A DNA stretch of 64,000 nucleotides. Source: Sphingomonas sp. URHD0057. Lineage in GTDB: Bacteria; Pseudomonadota; Alphaproteobacteria; Sphingomonadales; Sphingomonadaceae. The notes beneath the pieces were generated by a model. The model saw only the letters and a list, made by a program, of their open reading frames with translations. It had not been told where the DNA came from and made no database searches. Shown here one piece after another: positions 39,776-47,568 of the stretch; the first letter of the stretch is position 1, and each line of letters opens with the position of its first letter. Where the stretch lies: NCBI RefSeq assembly GCF_000620665.1, contig NZ_KK211162.1, positions 765,764 to 829,763 of the forward strand, written 5' to 3'. The translations under genes were made by a program, and so were the position numbers.

Positions 39776-40204
39776 TTAGCGAAAGTTATCCGACAGATCG
39801 TGCCTCAGGCGAGCGATTTGGTCGTCGTCGAGGGCGATCGCCGCCCCCAGCTGCGGCGCCGACGGCCAGCCGGCATCGGGGAAGTCGAGACCGCCCCAGC
39901 GCCGCGGCTGCGAGTAACGCGGAATGACGTGAAAGTGCGGGTTCGGGTCGACCATCATCAACATTAGATAATTGATCTTCTCATACTCAACGAACGCGGC
40001 GAGCCCGCGCTCGATAAGCCCCACCGCCGCGCCCTGCTCGGCAAACGCCGCGGGCGGCAGCGCCGAGTAAGCCGTCGCATCGCCCTTCGCCGCCAGCACC
40101 AGGCTGCCGAGCGTCACCTGCGCCGGGCGAAGCAGGATCACCCAATGCTCGAGCTCGCGCAGCAAAGTCGCCGGATAGCCGAATTTTTCCATTGTAGCGT
40201 TCAT
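39776..40204 (-). CDS. HIT-family protein
   Basis: A 142-residue histidine-triad protein. The triad motif reads N88-P-H90-F-H92-VIPRY, so the two catalytic-end histidines are kept but the first histidine of H-x-H-x-H is Asn. HIT proteins hydrolyse or transfer nucleotides (for example Ap4A or AMP conjugates). A Trp/Gly-rich C-terminal segment (PRRWGGLDFPDAGWPSAP) follows the motif. The substrate is unknown. It lies upstream of the Crp/Fnr gene on the same strand, with a promoter-like element between them. Confidence 0.8.
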   Translation of the reverse strand: MNATMEKFGYPATLLRELEHWVILLRPAQVTLGSLVLAAKGDATAYSALPPAAFAEQGAAVGLIERGLAAFVEYEKINYLMLMMVDPNPHFHVIPRYSQPRRWGGLDFPDAGWPSAPQLGAAIALDDDQIARLRHDLSDNFR

Positions 40205-40256
40205 GCTTGCCTCGCTTGCCTTGGCGCGGCTGCGACCCTAAGTGGCCCCGGCGCTT

Positions 40257-40272
40257 GCGGAAAGCTTTCCGC
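40257..40272. promoter_or_regulatory. 16-bp perfect palindrome upstream of tRNA-His
   Basis: GCGGAAAG followed directly by CTTTCCGC, 12 bases before the tRNA. It could be an operator or a processing hairpin; nothing in the sequence decides. Confidence 0.3.
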
Positions 40273-40284
40273 GGGCGTTCCCGT

Positions 40285-40362
40285 GGCGATCGTAGCTCAG
40301 CTGGTTAGAGCACTGGTTTGTGGTACCAGGGGTCGGGGGTTCAAGTCCCCTCGGTCGCCCCA
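40285..40362 (+). tRNA. tRNA-His (anticodon GTG)
   Basis: Acceptor GCGATCG/CGGTCGC with the extra 5' G (G-1 at 40285) facing discriminator C73, the hallmark of tRNA-His. The anticodon loop is TTGTGGT with anticodon GTG; T-arm GGGGG-TTCAAGT-CCCCT; CCA is encoded. Confidence 0.97.
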
Positions 40363-40392
40363 TTCACCTCTTGCGTGGAACTGATTGCAACG

Positions 40393-41442
40393 ATGACAAC
40401 GCCCTGGGGCCTGCCCGACTTCGACGCCCACGAAGAGATCCATTTCGTCACCGACGAGAAGTGCGGCCTCAAGGCGATCATCGCCGTCCATTCGACGCAT
40501 GTCGGCCCCGCCGCCGGCGGGGCGCGCTTCTGGCATTATGCCAAGGACGCCGACGCTCTGACCGACGCGCTGCGGCTGTCGCGCGGAATGAGCTACAAGA
40601 ACGCGATGGCGGGCCTGCCGCTGGGCGGCGGCAAGTCGGTGCTGCTCGCCGACGAGGCCAAGACCAAGACGCCCGAGCTGCTGCATGCGTTCGGCAAGGC
40701 GGTCGACCATCTCGGCGGGCGCTATGTCACCGCCGAGGACGTCGGGATGAGCGTCGCCGACATGATCGAGGTCGCGCGCTCGACCAAGTTCGTTGCCGGC
40801 CTGCCCAATTCGTCGGGCGATGTCGGCGGCGATCCGGGCCCGCACACCTCGCTTGGCGTGTTCCTCGGCATCAAGGCGGCGGTCAAATGGGCGCTCGGCA
40901 AGGACAGCCTGAGCGGCCTCCACCTCGCGCTTCAGGGCGCGGGCAGCGTCGCGACCGGGGTTGCGCTCCATGCCTGCGCGGAAGGGGCGAAGCTGTCGGT
41001 CGCCGACGTCGACGAGGTCAAGGCGCACAAGCTCGCCGAGCGCACGGGCGGCAAGGTTGTCTCCACCGACGAAGTCCTCGGCCTCGAGGCGGACGTGGTC
41101 AGCCCCAACGCGCTCGGTGCGATCCTGGACGAGCAGACCATTGCCGCGCTCAGGACGCCGGTCGTGGCGGGCGGCGCCAACAATCAGCTGGCAACGCCCG
41201 AGGACGGCGAGCGCCTCCAGCAGCGCGGCATTCTCTACGCGCCCGATTATGTCATCAACGCCGGCGGCATCATCAACGTCTGCACCGAATATCTCGGCGA
41301 CGGCGACGCGACCCTGGTCCGCCGGCGGATCGAGGGCATCCCGGTCCGGCTCGAGCAGATCTGGAAGGAAGGCGCGGAGACCGGACGCGATCCCGCCGCG
41401 GTCGCCGACGCCATGGCGCAGCGGCTGATCGGGCGGGCCTAG
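40393..41442 (+). CDS. Leucine/valine/phenylalanine-type dehydrogenase
   Basis: A 349-residue NAD-dependent amino-acid dehydrogenase of the Leu/Val/Phe group. The catalytic Lys81 is in MAGLPLGGGKSVLL, and the second catalytic region is TAEDVGMSVADM. The Rossmann domain carries LALQGAGSVATGVALHACAEG, and AGGANNQLATPEDGE matches the family. It deaminates branched-chain amino acids to 2-oxo acids, reversibly. Start at ATG 40393; the longer frame would overlap tRNA-His and is rejected. ccmC starts 10 bases after the stop, so it may be transcribed with the ccm operon. Confidence 0.92.
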   Translation: MTTPWGLPDFDAHEEIHFVTDEKCGLKAIIAVHSTHVGPAAGGARFWHYAKDADALTDALRLSRGMSYKNAMAGLPLGGGKSVLLADEAKTKTPELLHAFGKAVDHLGGRYVTAEDVGMSVADMIEVARSTKFVAGLPNSSGDVGGDPGPHTSLGVFLGIKAAVKWALGKDSLSGLHLALQGAGSVATGVALHACAEGAKLSVADVDEVKAHKLAERTGGKVVSTDEVLGLEADVVSPNALGAILDEQTIAALRTPVVAGGANNQLATPEDGERLQQRGILYAPDYVINAGGIINVCTEYLGDGDATLVRRRIEGIPVRLEQIWKEGAETGRDPAAVADAMAQRLIGRA

Positions 41443-41452
41443 CCCCGGCATC

Positions 41453-42169
41453 ATGCACGCGCTCGCCAATCCGGCGCGTTTCCTGCGCATTGCCAGACCG
41501 GTGACGAGCTGGTCGCTGTGGATCGGGCTGGTGCTCGCCGCGGCGGGCATGGTTGCGGGGCTGGCGCTGACTCCGCCCGACTATCTGCAGGGCGAGACCG
41601 TGCGCATCCTGTACATCCACGTCCCCGCCGCATGGCTCGGCATGGCCGGGTGGCTCGGCATTGCCGCCGCTTCAGTCAGCCAGCTGGTGTGGAGGCATCC
41701 GCTAGCGGCGGTTGCGGGGCGGGCGACGGCGCCGGCGGGCGCGACGTTCGCTTTGGTCTGTTTGGTCACCGGGTCGATCTGGGGCCGGCCGACCTGGGGG
41801 ACTTGGTGGGAGTGGGACGGGCGCCTGACCTCGATGCTGGTGCTGTTCTTCCTCTACCTTGGCTACATTGCGCTGGCCTCGGCCGAGCGTGAGCGAGGCG
41901 GGGAAGGGCGGATTACGGCGATCTACGGCCTGGTCGGCGCAATCAACCTGCCGATCATCCATTATTCCGTGCTATGGTGGCGCACGCTCCACCAGGGCCA
42001 GAGCATCTCGCTCAGCGGCTCGACCATCGACAACAGCCTGCTGTGGCCCCTGCCGCTGACCATGATCGGCTTCACCTGCCTGTTCGCAGCGGCGGTGCTG
42101 ATGCGGATGCGCGCGGAGCTTGCCGACACCAAGGTCGAGGCGCGGTTGCGCCGCCAGGCAACGGCATGA
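41453..42169 (+). CDS. ccmC: Heme transporter/handling protein CcmC
   Basis: A 238-residue inner-membrane protein with about six membrane segments and the periplasmic tryptophan-rich motif WGTWWEWDGRLTS that presents heme to CcmE. Histidines flanking it (YIHVPAAW and NLPIIHYSV) are the axial ligands. It is the first gene of ccmCDEFGHI. The ABC subunits ccmA and ccmB are not adjacent. The stop overlaps ccmD (ATGA). Confidence 0.96.
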   Translation: MHALANPARFLRIARPVTSWSLWIGLVLAAAGMVAGLALTPPDYLQGETVRILYIHVPAAWLGMAGWLGIAAASVSQLVWRHPLAAVAGRATAPAGATFALVCLVTGSIWGRPTWGTWWEWDGRLTSMLVLFFLYLGYIALASAERERGGEGRITAIYGLVGAINLPIIHYSVLWWRTLHQGQSISLSGSTIDNSLLWPLPLTMIGFTCLFAAAVLMRMRAELADTKVEARLRRQATA

Positions 42170-42294
42170 ACCCCTGGCCGTTTGTGATCGCGGCTTATGC
42201 CGTCGCGGTCAGCGCCACGGCAGCGCTGCTGCTGTGGGCCTTTACATCGATGCGACGCGCCGAGGCGGCGGCCGACGCCCTCAACCGCAAATGA
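42166..42294 (+). CDS. ccmD: Heme exporter small protein CcmD
   Basis: A 42-residue protein with one membrane segment (FVIAAYAVAVSATAALLLWA) and a short basic cytoplasmic tail (SMRRAEAAADALNRK). This is the size and plan of CcmD, which releases heme-loaded CcmE from CcmABC. Overlaps by four bases with both ccmC and ccmE. Confidence 0.88.
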   Translation: MNPWPFVIAAYAVAVSATAALLLWAFTSMRRAEAAADALNRK

Positions 42295-42731
42295 AGCCGA
42301 AGAACCAGCGGCTGGTGCTGGTCATCGCCGCGCTCGCTGCGCTGCTCGCTGCCGTGGTCCTCGCGATGTGGGGCCTCAGGGACCGCGCATCATATTTCTA
42401 CACGCCCGCCGATATTGCCGCCGGCAAGGCGCAGCAGGATCGTGCCGTGCGGCTCGGCGGGATGGTCGAGCGCGGCTCCGTGCGGCGCCAGCCCGACGGG
42501 GTGACCATCCGCTTCGTGCTTACCGACGGCAAGGCGGCCACGCCGGTGGTCTATCGCGGCATTACCCCCGACCTGTTCCGCGAGGGCTCTGGCGCCGTCG
42601 CGGAAGGCCGGCTGCAGGGCCGCACGTTCGTCGCTGACACGATCCTCGCCAAGCATGACGAGCGCTACATGCCACCCGAGCTCGGCAATCTTGCCGCGGA
42701 GCACAAGGCCGGTAAGACGCTGGCGCGATGA
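42291..42731 (+). CDS. ccmE: Heme chaperone CcmE
   Basis: A 146-residue periplasmic heme chaperone with an N-terminal anchor (VLVIAALAALLAAVVLAMWG) and an OB-fold. The heme-binding His is in ILAKHDERYMPPE, in the form H-x(3)-Y used by most bacteria. It carries heme from CcmC to CcmF/H. The start overlaps ccmD. A REP-like element begins 10 bases after its stop. Confidence 0.96.
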   Translation: MKPKNQRLVLVIAALAALLAAVVLAMWGLRDRASYFYTPADIAAGKAQQDRAVRLGGMVERGSVRRQPDGVTIRFVLTDGKAATPVVYRGITPDLFREGSGAVAEGRLQGRTFVADTILAKHDERYMPPELGNLAAEHKAGKTLAR

Positions 42732-42741
42732 CCCAATTGCT

Positions 42742-42820
42742 CCCCGGCGAAGGCCGGGGCCCAGACCAGCGCCGCAGGCGCTGCCTTCGGCAGCGGACTA
42801 GGCTCCTGCCTTCGCAGGAG
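42742..42820. repeat. REP-like element of three hairpins inside the ccm operon
   Basis: Three perfect 7-bp hairpins in 79 bases: CCCCGGC-gaag-GCCGGGG (42742-42759), CGCTGCC-ttc-GGCAGCG (42779-42795) and CTCCTGC-cttc-GCAGGAG (42803-42820). The outer two have complementary loops (GAAG and CTTC). This type of sequence is dispersed in sphingomonad genomes. It is the only copy I found in the window and fills the ccmE-ccmF gap. The GGAG of the last arm is the likely ccmF Shine-Dalgarno. Confidence 0.8.
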
Positions 42821-42828
42821 AACAGATT

Positions 42829-44751
42829 GTGATCGCCGAGACCGGCCTTGCGGCGCTGTGGCTCGCGGCGGGGCTGGCGCTTTACCAGTTCGTGCTTATG
42901 ATCCTGTCGCTGCGCACGCCAATCGAGGCCGCGCGGACGATGCGCGCGGTAGCGGTGGTCCAAGGGGCGCTGACTCTCGTCGCCTTCGCCGCCCTTCTGA
43001 TCGTATTCGCGCGGACCGACCTCTCGGTAGCGCTGGTCGCCGACAACAGCCACAGCGCCAAGCCCTTCATCTACAAGCTCGCGGGCGCGTGGGGGAACCA
43101 CGAGGGCTCGATGCTGATGTGGGTGACGATCCTCGCCGTCGCCGGGGCGTTCCTGGGACTGCTGTCGCGGCGAACCAGCCAAGCGACGCTGATCGGCGCG
43201 CTCGGCGCCCAGGCGGCGCTGGCGCTCGGTTTCTATGCTTTCCTGCTGATTGCCTCGAATCCCTTTGCGCGGCTGAACCCGGCGCCGATCGAGGGGCAGG
43301 GGCTCAATCCCTTGCTGCAGGACCCCGGCCTGGCGTTCCATCCGCCGACGCTCTACCTCGGCTATGTCGGGCTCTCGATCGCTTTCAGCCTCGCAGTCGG
43401 CGCGCTGCTGACCGGCGAAGTCGACTCACGCCTTGGCCGGGCGATGCGGCCGTGGGTGCTCGGCGCCTGGGTATTGCTGACGCTCGGCATTACCGCCGGC
43501 AGCTACTGGGCCTATTACGAGCTCGGCTGGGGCGGCTACTGGTTCTGGGACCCGGTGGAGAATGCCTCGCTGATGCCGTGGCTGGCGGCGACCGCGCTGC
43601 TCCACTCGGTCGGCGTTCTCGCCGCGCGCGGCGCGCTCAAGGCATGGACCATGATGCTCGCGGTCATCGCCTTCTCGATGTCGATGGTGGGCACGTTCCT
43701 GGTGCGCTCGGGCATTCTCACCTCGGTGCACGCATTCGCAATCGACCCGGAGCGAGGGACCTTCCTGCTCGCGCTCCTCGCCATCTACGTCGGCGCGGCC
43801 TTCGCCTTGTTCGCGTGGCGCGGGGCGAGCCTGAAGGAAGGCGCGCCGTTCGAGATGGTCAGCCGCGAGACGGGTCTGGTCATCAACAATTTGCTGCTGA
43901 GCGTGATCCTCGGGATTGTCTTCCTCGGCACGCTCTATCCCTTGTTCGTCGAGGCGCTGAGCGGCGAGAAACTGTCGGTCGGCGCTCCCTACTTCAACGA
44001 GGTCGCCGGCCCCCTCGCGCTGGTCCTTGCCGCGCTTGTGGGGGTGGGGCCGCTGCTTGCCTGGCGTCACGAGCGGCGGCGAATATTCGGCAAGCTGAAG
44101 GTGCCGGCGCTCCTCGGAGTGACGGCGCTGGCGATCACCATCATCCTCGCGCCGGGGATCGGGATCCTTCCGCGCCTGGGCCTGACGCTCGCGGCCTATC
44201 TCGCCGCCGCGAGCATACTGCCGCTGATCGGCCGCAACCCTTTCCGCGCCCCGCTGGCGACCTGGGGAATGGTCGTTGCCCACTTCGGAGTTGCAACTGC
44301 GCTGGCGGGGATGGCCGCCAATGGCGCCTTCACCAGCGAGCGCCTTGCCATCGCCAAGCCTGGCGAGACTCTGAGCGTCGGTCCGTGGCTCGTGCAGTTG
44401 CAGGGCGTCACGCCGACGGCGGGAAAGAACTGGACCGCGATGGAGGGCGAGTTGCTCGCCACCCGTGGGCATGGGCCGATCGCCCTCAAGCCGCAGACCC
44501 GTTATTTCAGCAATCCGCCGACCGAAACCAACGAAGCTGCGATCCACACCTTCTGGAACGGCCAGCTCTATACCGTGATCGGCAAGCCCGACGAGGCGGG
44601 CGGCTGGCAGCTGCGCTTGTGGTGGAAACCGTTTGTCACGCTGATCTGGCTCGGCGGAGCGTTGATCGCCTTGGGCGGCGCGATTGCGCTCCTCGGCCGG
44701 GTCTGGCGCCGACGGCGCGAGCCCCAGTGGGGCAGGAAGCGTTACGCATGA
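42829..44751 (+). CDS. ccmF: Heme lyase subunit CcmF
   Basis: A 640-residue membrane protein with about 14 membrane segments. It has the heme-handling WWD domain GGYWFWDPVENASLMPWLAA and flanking histidines (LAFHPPTLYLGYVG; SVHAFAIDPERG). It joins heme covalently to apocytochrome c with CcmH/I. It begins with GTG at 42829, eight bases after GGAG in the REP hairpin. The stop overlaps ccmG (ATGA). Confidence 0.97.
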   Translation: MIAETGLAALWLAAGLALYQFVLMILSLRTPIEAARTMRAVAVVQGALTLVAFAALLIVFARTDLSVALVADNSHSAKPFIYKLAGAWGNHEGSMLMWVTILAVAGAFLGLLSRRTSQATLIGALGAQAALALGFYAFLLIASNPFARLNPAPIEGQGLNPLLQDPGLAFHPPTLYLGYVGLSIAFSLAVGALLTGEVDSRLGRAMRPWVLGAWVLLTLGITAGSYWAYYELGWGGYWFWDPVENASLMPWLAATALLHSVGVLAARGALKAWTMMLAVIAFSMSMVGTFLVRSGILTSVHAFAIDPERGTFLLALLAIYVGAAFALFAWRGASLKEGAPFEMVSRETGLVINNLLLSVILGIVFLGTLYPLFVEALSGEKLSVGAPYFNEVAGPLALVLAALVGVGPLLAWRHERRRIFGKLKVPALLGVTALAITIILAPGIGILPRLGLTLAAYLAAASILPLIGRNPFRAPLATWGMVVAHFGVATALAGMAANGAFTSERLAIAKPGETLSVGPWLVQLQGVTPTAGKNWTAMEGELLATRGHGPIALKPQTRYFSNPPTETNEAAIHTFWNGQLYTVIGKPDEAGGWQLRLWWKPFVTLIWLGGALIALGGAIALLGRVWRRRREPQWGRKRYA

Positions 44752-45275
44752 GCCGGGGGGTCCGCTTCGCGCCCTTGCTGCTGTTGGCGCTGATCGTGGC
44801 GGCACTGGTATGGCGCCTCGCGAGGCCGGTCGACACCAGCGTCCACTCGGCGCTCGAAGGCAAGCCGGTTCCGATGTTCGCGCTTCCTTCCGCACTGCCG
44901 GGCAAGGCAGCGTTGAGCACCTCCGACCTCGCCACGGGGCGACCACGGATCGTGAACGTCTTCGCCAGCTGGTGCGTGCCGTGCGTCACCGAGGTCAAGG
45001 TGCTCCAGCAGCTGAAGGCCGAAGGCGTGACGGTCGACGGCATCGCCGTGCGCGACCGACCCGAGGACCTGGCCGAGTTCCTCGCGCGGAACGGCGATCC
45101 CTACGAGCGGATCGGAAGCGACGTACAAAGCCGCGTGCAGATCGCACTCGGTTCATCGGGCGTGCCGGAGAGCTTCATCGTCGATGGCGCCGGCATTATC
45201 CGCTACCAGCATATCGGCCCGATCGAACGGGGCGACGTGCCGCTGATCCTCGCCAGGCTGGAGCAGTCGCGGTGA
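44748..45275 (+). CDS. ccmG: Thiol:disulfide interchange protein CcmG/DsbE
   Basis: A 175-residue membrane-anchored thioredoxin-like protein. Anchor LLLLALIVAALVWRLA, then a thioredoxin fold with FASWCVPCVTE and the cis-Pro segment SSGVPESFIVD. It keeps the apocytochrome CXXCH cysteines reduced. The same reading frame happens to be open all through ccmF, but that is a composition effect; the start at 44748 overlapping the ccmF stop is the real one. Confidence 0.95.
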   Translation: MSRGVRFAPLLLLALIVAALVWRLARPVDTSVHSALEGKPVPMFALPSALPGKAALSTSDLATGRPRIVNVFASWCVPCVTEVKVLQQLKAEGVTVDGIAVRDRPEDLAEFLARNGDPYERIGSDVQSRVQIALGSSGVPESFIVDGAGIIRYQHIGPIERGDVPLILARLEQSR

Positions 45276-45670
45276 AGCGGATTGTCCTCTTGCTTGCCGT
45301 ACTCGCAGCCCAGCCGGCGTTCGCCGAGAGCAATCTGCCGCCGGCCTATTGGTCCGATCGCCAGCTGCCAAATCCGAAGCAGGAGGCGCAGGCACAAATG
45401 CTGATGGGGGAGCTGCGCTGCCTCGTCTGCCAGGGCCAGTCGATCGCCGACAGCGACGCCGAGCTGGCGGGCGACATGCGCGACCTCGTGCGGCGGCGCA
45501 TCGCGGCGGGCGAGAAACCGGCGGCGATCCGCGCCTGGCTGGTGCAGCGTTACGGCAGCTGGATCAGCTACAAGCCGACGAGCGAACCCACCGCATGGCC
45601 GCTGTGGCTGGCGCCGCTTGGGCTTCTGCTCGTCGGGGCATTGCTCGTTCGCCGCAGGATCAGCCGCTGA
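45272..45670 (+). CDS. ccmH: Cytochrome c maturation protein CcmH (CcmL/NrfF type)
   Basis: A 132-residue protein with a signal peptide (LLLAVLAAQPAFA), the redox motif LRCLVCQGQSIADS, a helical domain (LAGDMRDLVRRRIAAGEKPA) and a C-terminal membrane anchor (LWLAPLGLLLVGALLV). It works with CcmG in apocytochrome reduction. GTG start at 45272 overlapping the ccmG stop. Confidence 0.95.
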   Translation: MKRIVLLLAVLAAQPAFAESNLPPAYWSDRQLPNPKQEAQAQMLMGELRCLVCQGQSIADSDAELAGDMRDLVRRRIAAGEKPAAIRAWLVQRYGSWISYKPTSEPTAWPLWLAPLGLLLVGALLVRRRISR

Positions 45671-46296
45671 TGGGCTGGGCGATCCTTCTGCTCCTGATTG
45701 CCGCGGCGTTCGGCGCGCTGTGGGCGTCGGGCGTGCGTGGCGGTCTGCTGACGGCGGCGCTGGCCGTAATGATGCTCGGCGCCTCGGGCTATGCGCTGCA
45801 GGGCCGGCCGACGCTTGCCGGATCTCCGGCCAAGGGCAGCGAGGGGCAGCAGGTCCAGTTGCTGACCGAGGCTCGCCACGCCTTCTTCGGCAACTTCAGC
45901 GCGGACGAATCCTGGCTCCGGATCTCCGAAGCACTCGCCAGCCACGGCAACACCGAGGACGCCGTCAACATCCTGCAAAACGCGGTGCGCCGTTATCCTG
46001 CCGATGGCCAATTGTGGATCGGGCTCGGCAACGCTTTGGTCGATCACGGCCACGGCCTCACTCCGCCGGCCGAGTTCGCTTACCGCCGGGCGGCGGCGCT
46101 TCTCCCCGCCGGACATCCGGCGCCGCGCTTCTTCCACGATCTCGCGCTGCTCCGCTCGGGCGGCGGCGAACCGGCGTTTCGCGACTTGATCGCGCTGATG
46201 CGCGAGCATCCCGACGCCAGCTGGCGCCCAATGGTCGGGAACTTGGTGATGGCGATCGCCTTTGACGGTGGCGGATACTCGCGACAGCAGCGCTAG
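45670..46296 (+). CDS. ccmI: CcmI-like TPR membrane protein
   Basis: A 208-residue protein with two N-terminal membrane segments (about 1-50) and a TPR-type domain (about 75-200: WLRISEALASHGNTEDAVNI; DGQLWIGLGNALVDHGHG; PAEFAYRRAAALLP). CcmI (C-terminal part of E. coli CcmH) presents apocytochrome c to the heme lyase. It is shorter than many CcmI, so the symbol rests on plan and position. The start overlaps the ccmH stop (TGATG) and the stop shares CTAG with ald. Confidence 0.85.
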   Translation: MGWAILLLLIAAAFGALWASGVRGGLLTAALAVMMLGASGYALQGRPTLAGSPAKGSEGQQVQLLTEARHAFFGNFSADESWLRISEALASHGNTEDAVNILQNAVRRYPADGQLWIGLGNALVDHGHGLTPPAEFAYRRAAALLPAGHPAPRFFHDLALLRSGGGEPAFRDLIALMREHPDASWRPMVGNLVMAIAFDGGGYSRQQR

Positions 46297-47393
46297 GCGG
46301 GATCGTATTCCAGGCCCAAGGCTTCAGCGACGGCCCTGTGGCGGATCTTGCCGTTCGAGACGTTGAGCCCGTTTGCCAGATCGGGATCCGCTTCGAGCGC
46401 ATTCTCGGCGCCGAGGTTGGCGATCTTGAGCGCGAAAGGGAGAGTCGCGTTGTTGAGCGCGAACGCACTGGTCCGCGCGACCGCACCCGGCATGTTCGCC
46501 ACGCAATAATGGATGATCCCGTCGACCTCATAGACCGGGTCGGCGTGGGTCGTGGCGTGCGAGGTTTCGAAGCAGCCGCCCTGGTCGATTGCGATGTCCA
46601 CCAACACCGAACCGCGCTTCATCGTCTTGAGCATGGCGCGGGTGACGAGCTTGGGCGCGGCAGCGCCGGGGACGAGCACCGCGCCGATCACCAGTTCGGC
46701 CTCTTTGACCGCGTTGGCGATCGCGGCGCGCGAGGCGTAGGCCGTCTTGATCTGGCTCGAGAAGAACATGTCGAGCTCGGCGAGGCGGTCGTTGTTGATG
46801 TCGTAGATGGTGACGTCGGCGCGCATCCCCGTCGCCATTTGCGCGGCGTTGACGCCGGACACTCCGCCGCCGAGGATCGCGACCTTGGCCGGAGCAACGC
46901 CGGGGACGCCGCCAAGCAACACGCCACGCCCGCCTTGCTCTTTCTCGAGATAGTGAGCGCCGACCTGGACCGACATCCGCCCGGCGACCTCGCTCATCGG
47001 CTTCAAAAGCGGCAAGGAGCCGTTCCTTGCCGTCACCGTCTCATAGGCGATGCAGGTCGCACCCGACTTCATCAGCCCCTCGGCCTGCGGCTTGTCGGCG
47101 GCGAGGTGGAGGTAGGTGAACAGGATGTGCCGCGCCTCCAGCATCGCAATCTCGGACTGCTGCGGTTCTTTGACCTTCACGATCATGTCCGATGCCTTGA
47201 ACACTGCCGCGGCGTCGGGAAGGATGGTCGCACCGGCCTTTTCGTAAGCGCCATCCGGGCAATCGATACCGTTGCCGGCCTTGGTCTCGACGAACACCTC
47301 GTGGCCGTGCGCCACCAGCTCGGCGACCGAGGCGGGCGTCAGTCCGACGCGATATTCGTGGACTTTGATCTCCTTCGGCACCCCGACGCGCAT
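46293..47393 (-). CDS. ald: Alanine dehydrogenase
   Basis: A 366-residue NAD-dependent enzyme interconverting L-alanine and pyruvate plus ammonia. The catalytic residues Lys75 (IVKVKEPQ) and His96 (FTYLHLAAD) are at the canonical numbers. Rossmann motif KVAILGGGVSGVNAAQMATG and the C-terminal region CVANMPGAVARTSAFALNNA are present. Start at 47393 gives the classical MRVGVPKEIKVHEYRVGLTP. Faces a 175-base gap to kup with two inverted repeats. Confidence 0.97.
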   Translation of the reverse strand: MRVGVPKEIKVHEYRVGLTPASVAELVAHGHEVFVETKAGNGIDCPDGAYEKAGATILPDAAAVFKASDMIVKVKEPQQSEIAMLEARHILFTYLHLAADKPQAEGLMKSGATCIAYETVTARNGSLPLLKPMSEVAGRMSVQVGAHYLEKEQGGRGVLLGGVPGVAPAKVAILGGGVSGVNAAQMATGMRADVTIYDINNDRLAELDMFFSSQIKTAYASRAAIANAVKEAELVIGAVLVPGAAAPKLVTRAMLKTMKRGSVLVDIAIDQGGCFETSHATTHADPVYEVDGIIHYCVANMPGAVARTSAFALNNATLPFALKIANLGAENALEADPDLANGLNVSNGKIRHRAVAEALGLEYDPA

Positions 47394-47433
47394 TATTCGT
47401 TCGCTCCGTAAATTATGGTTTCGCGGGCCTATA

Positions 47434-47454
47434 GACAGGCTTTTCGCCTCTGTC
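47434..47454. promoter_or_regulatory. Imperfect inverted repeat between ald and kup
   Basis: GACAGGC, a five-base TTTTC loop, then GCC-T-CTGTC: seven pairs with one bulged base. On the minus strand a TATAGG lies right after it, so it may overlap an ald promoter. Confidence 0.35.
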
Positions 47455-47466
47455 CCCACCGATTGC

Positions 47467-47486
47467 AGCACTACGGCCGTAGTGCT
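47467..47486. promoter_or_regulatory. Perfect 20-bp palindrome between ald and kup
   Basis: AGCACTACGG followed immediately by its reverse complement. With no loop it is better explained as a dimeric operator than as an RNA hairpin. It is 73 bases from the ald start and 82 bases from the kup start, so it could control either gene. Confidence 0.5.
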
Positions 47487-47568
47487 AGTGGAGCGCGGCC
47501 GTGACCGACGACGTGGCGCGCGGCGTTAGGGATGCGAGCCGCAGTCTGTCGAGTCTGACCAGCACAGC

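Noticed and set aside
40318-40392. Upstream extension of the Leu/Val dehydrogenase gene
   Set aside because: It would overlap the 3' half of tRNA-His; the ATG at 40393 gives the catalytic Lys at the family position.
42858-44747. About 630 codons open in the ccmG frame throughout ccmF
   Set aside because: ccmF is fully supported by homology; the alternative frame has a random-like Arg-rich product. Only the end, from 44748, is the real ccmG.
43426-44946. 506-codon minus-strand frame over ccmF and ccmG
   Set aside because: Antisense shadow with no family motifs and an Arg/Pro/Glu-rich product.
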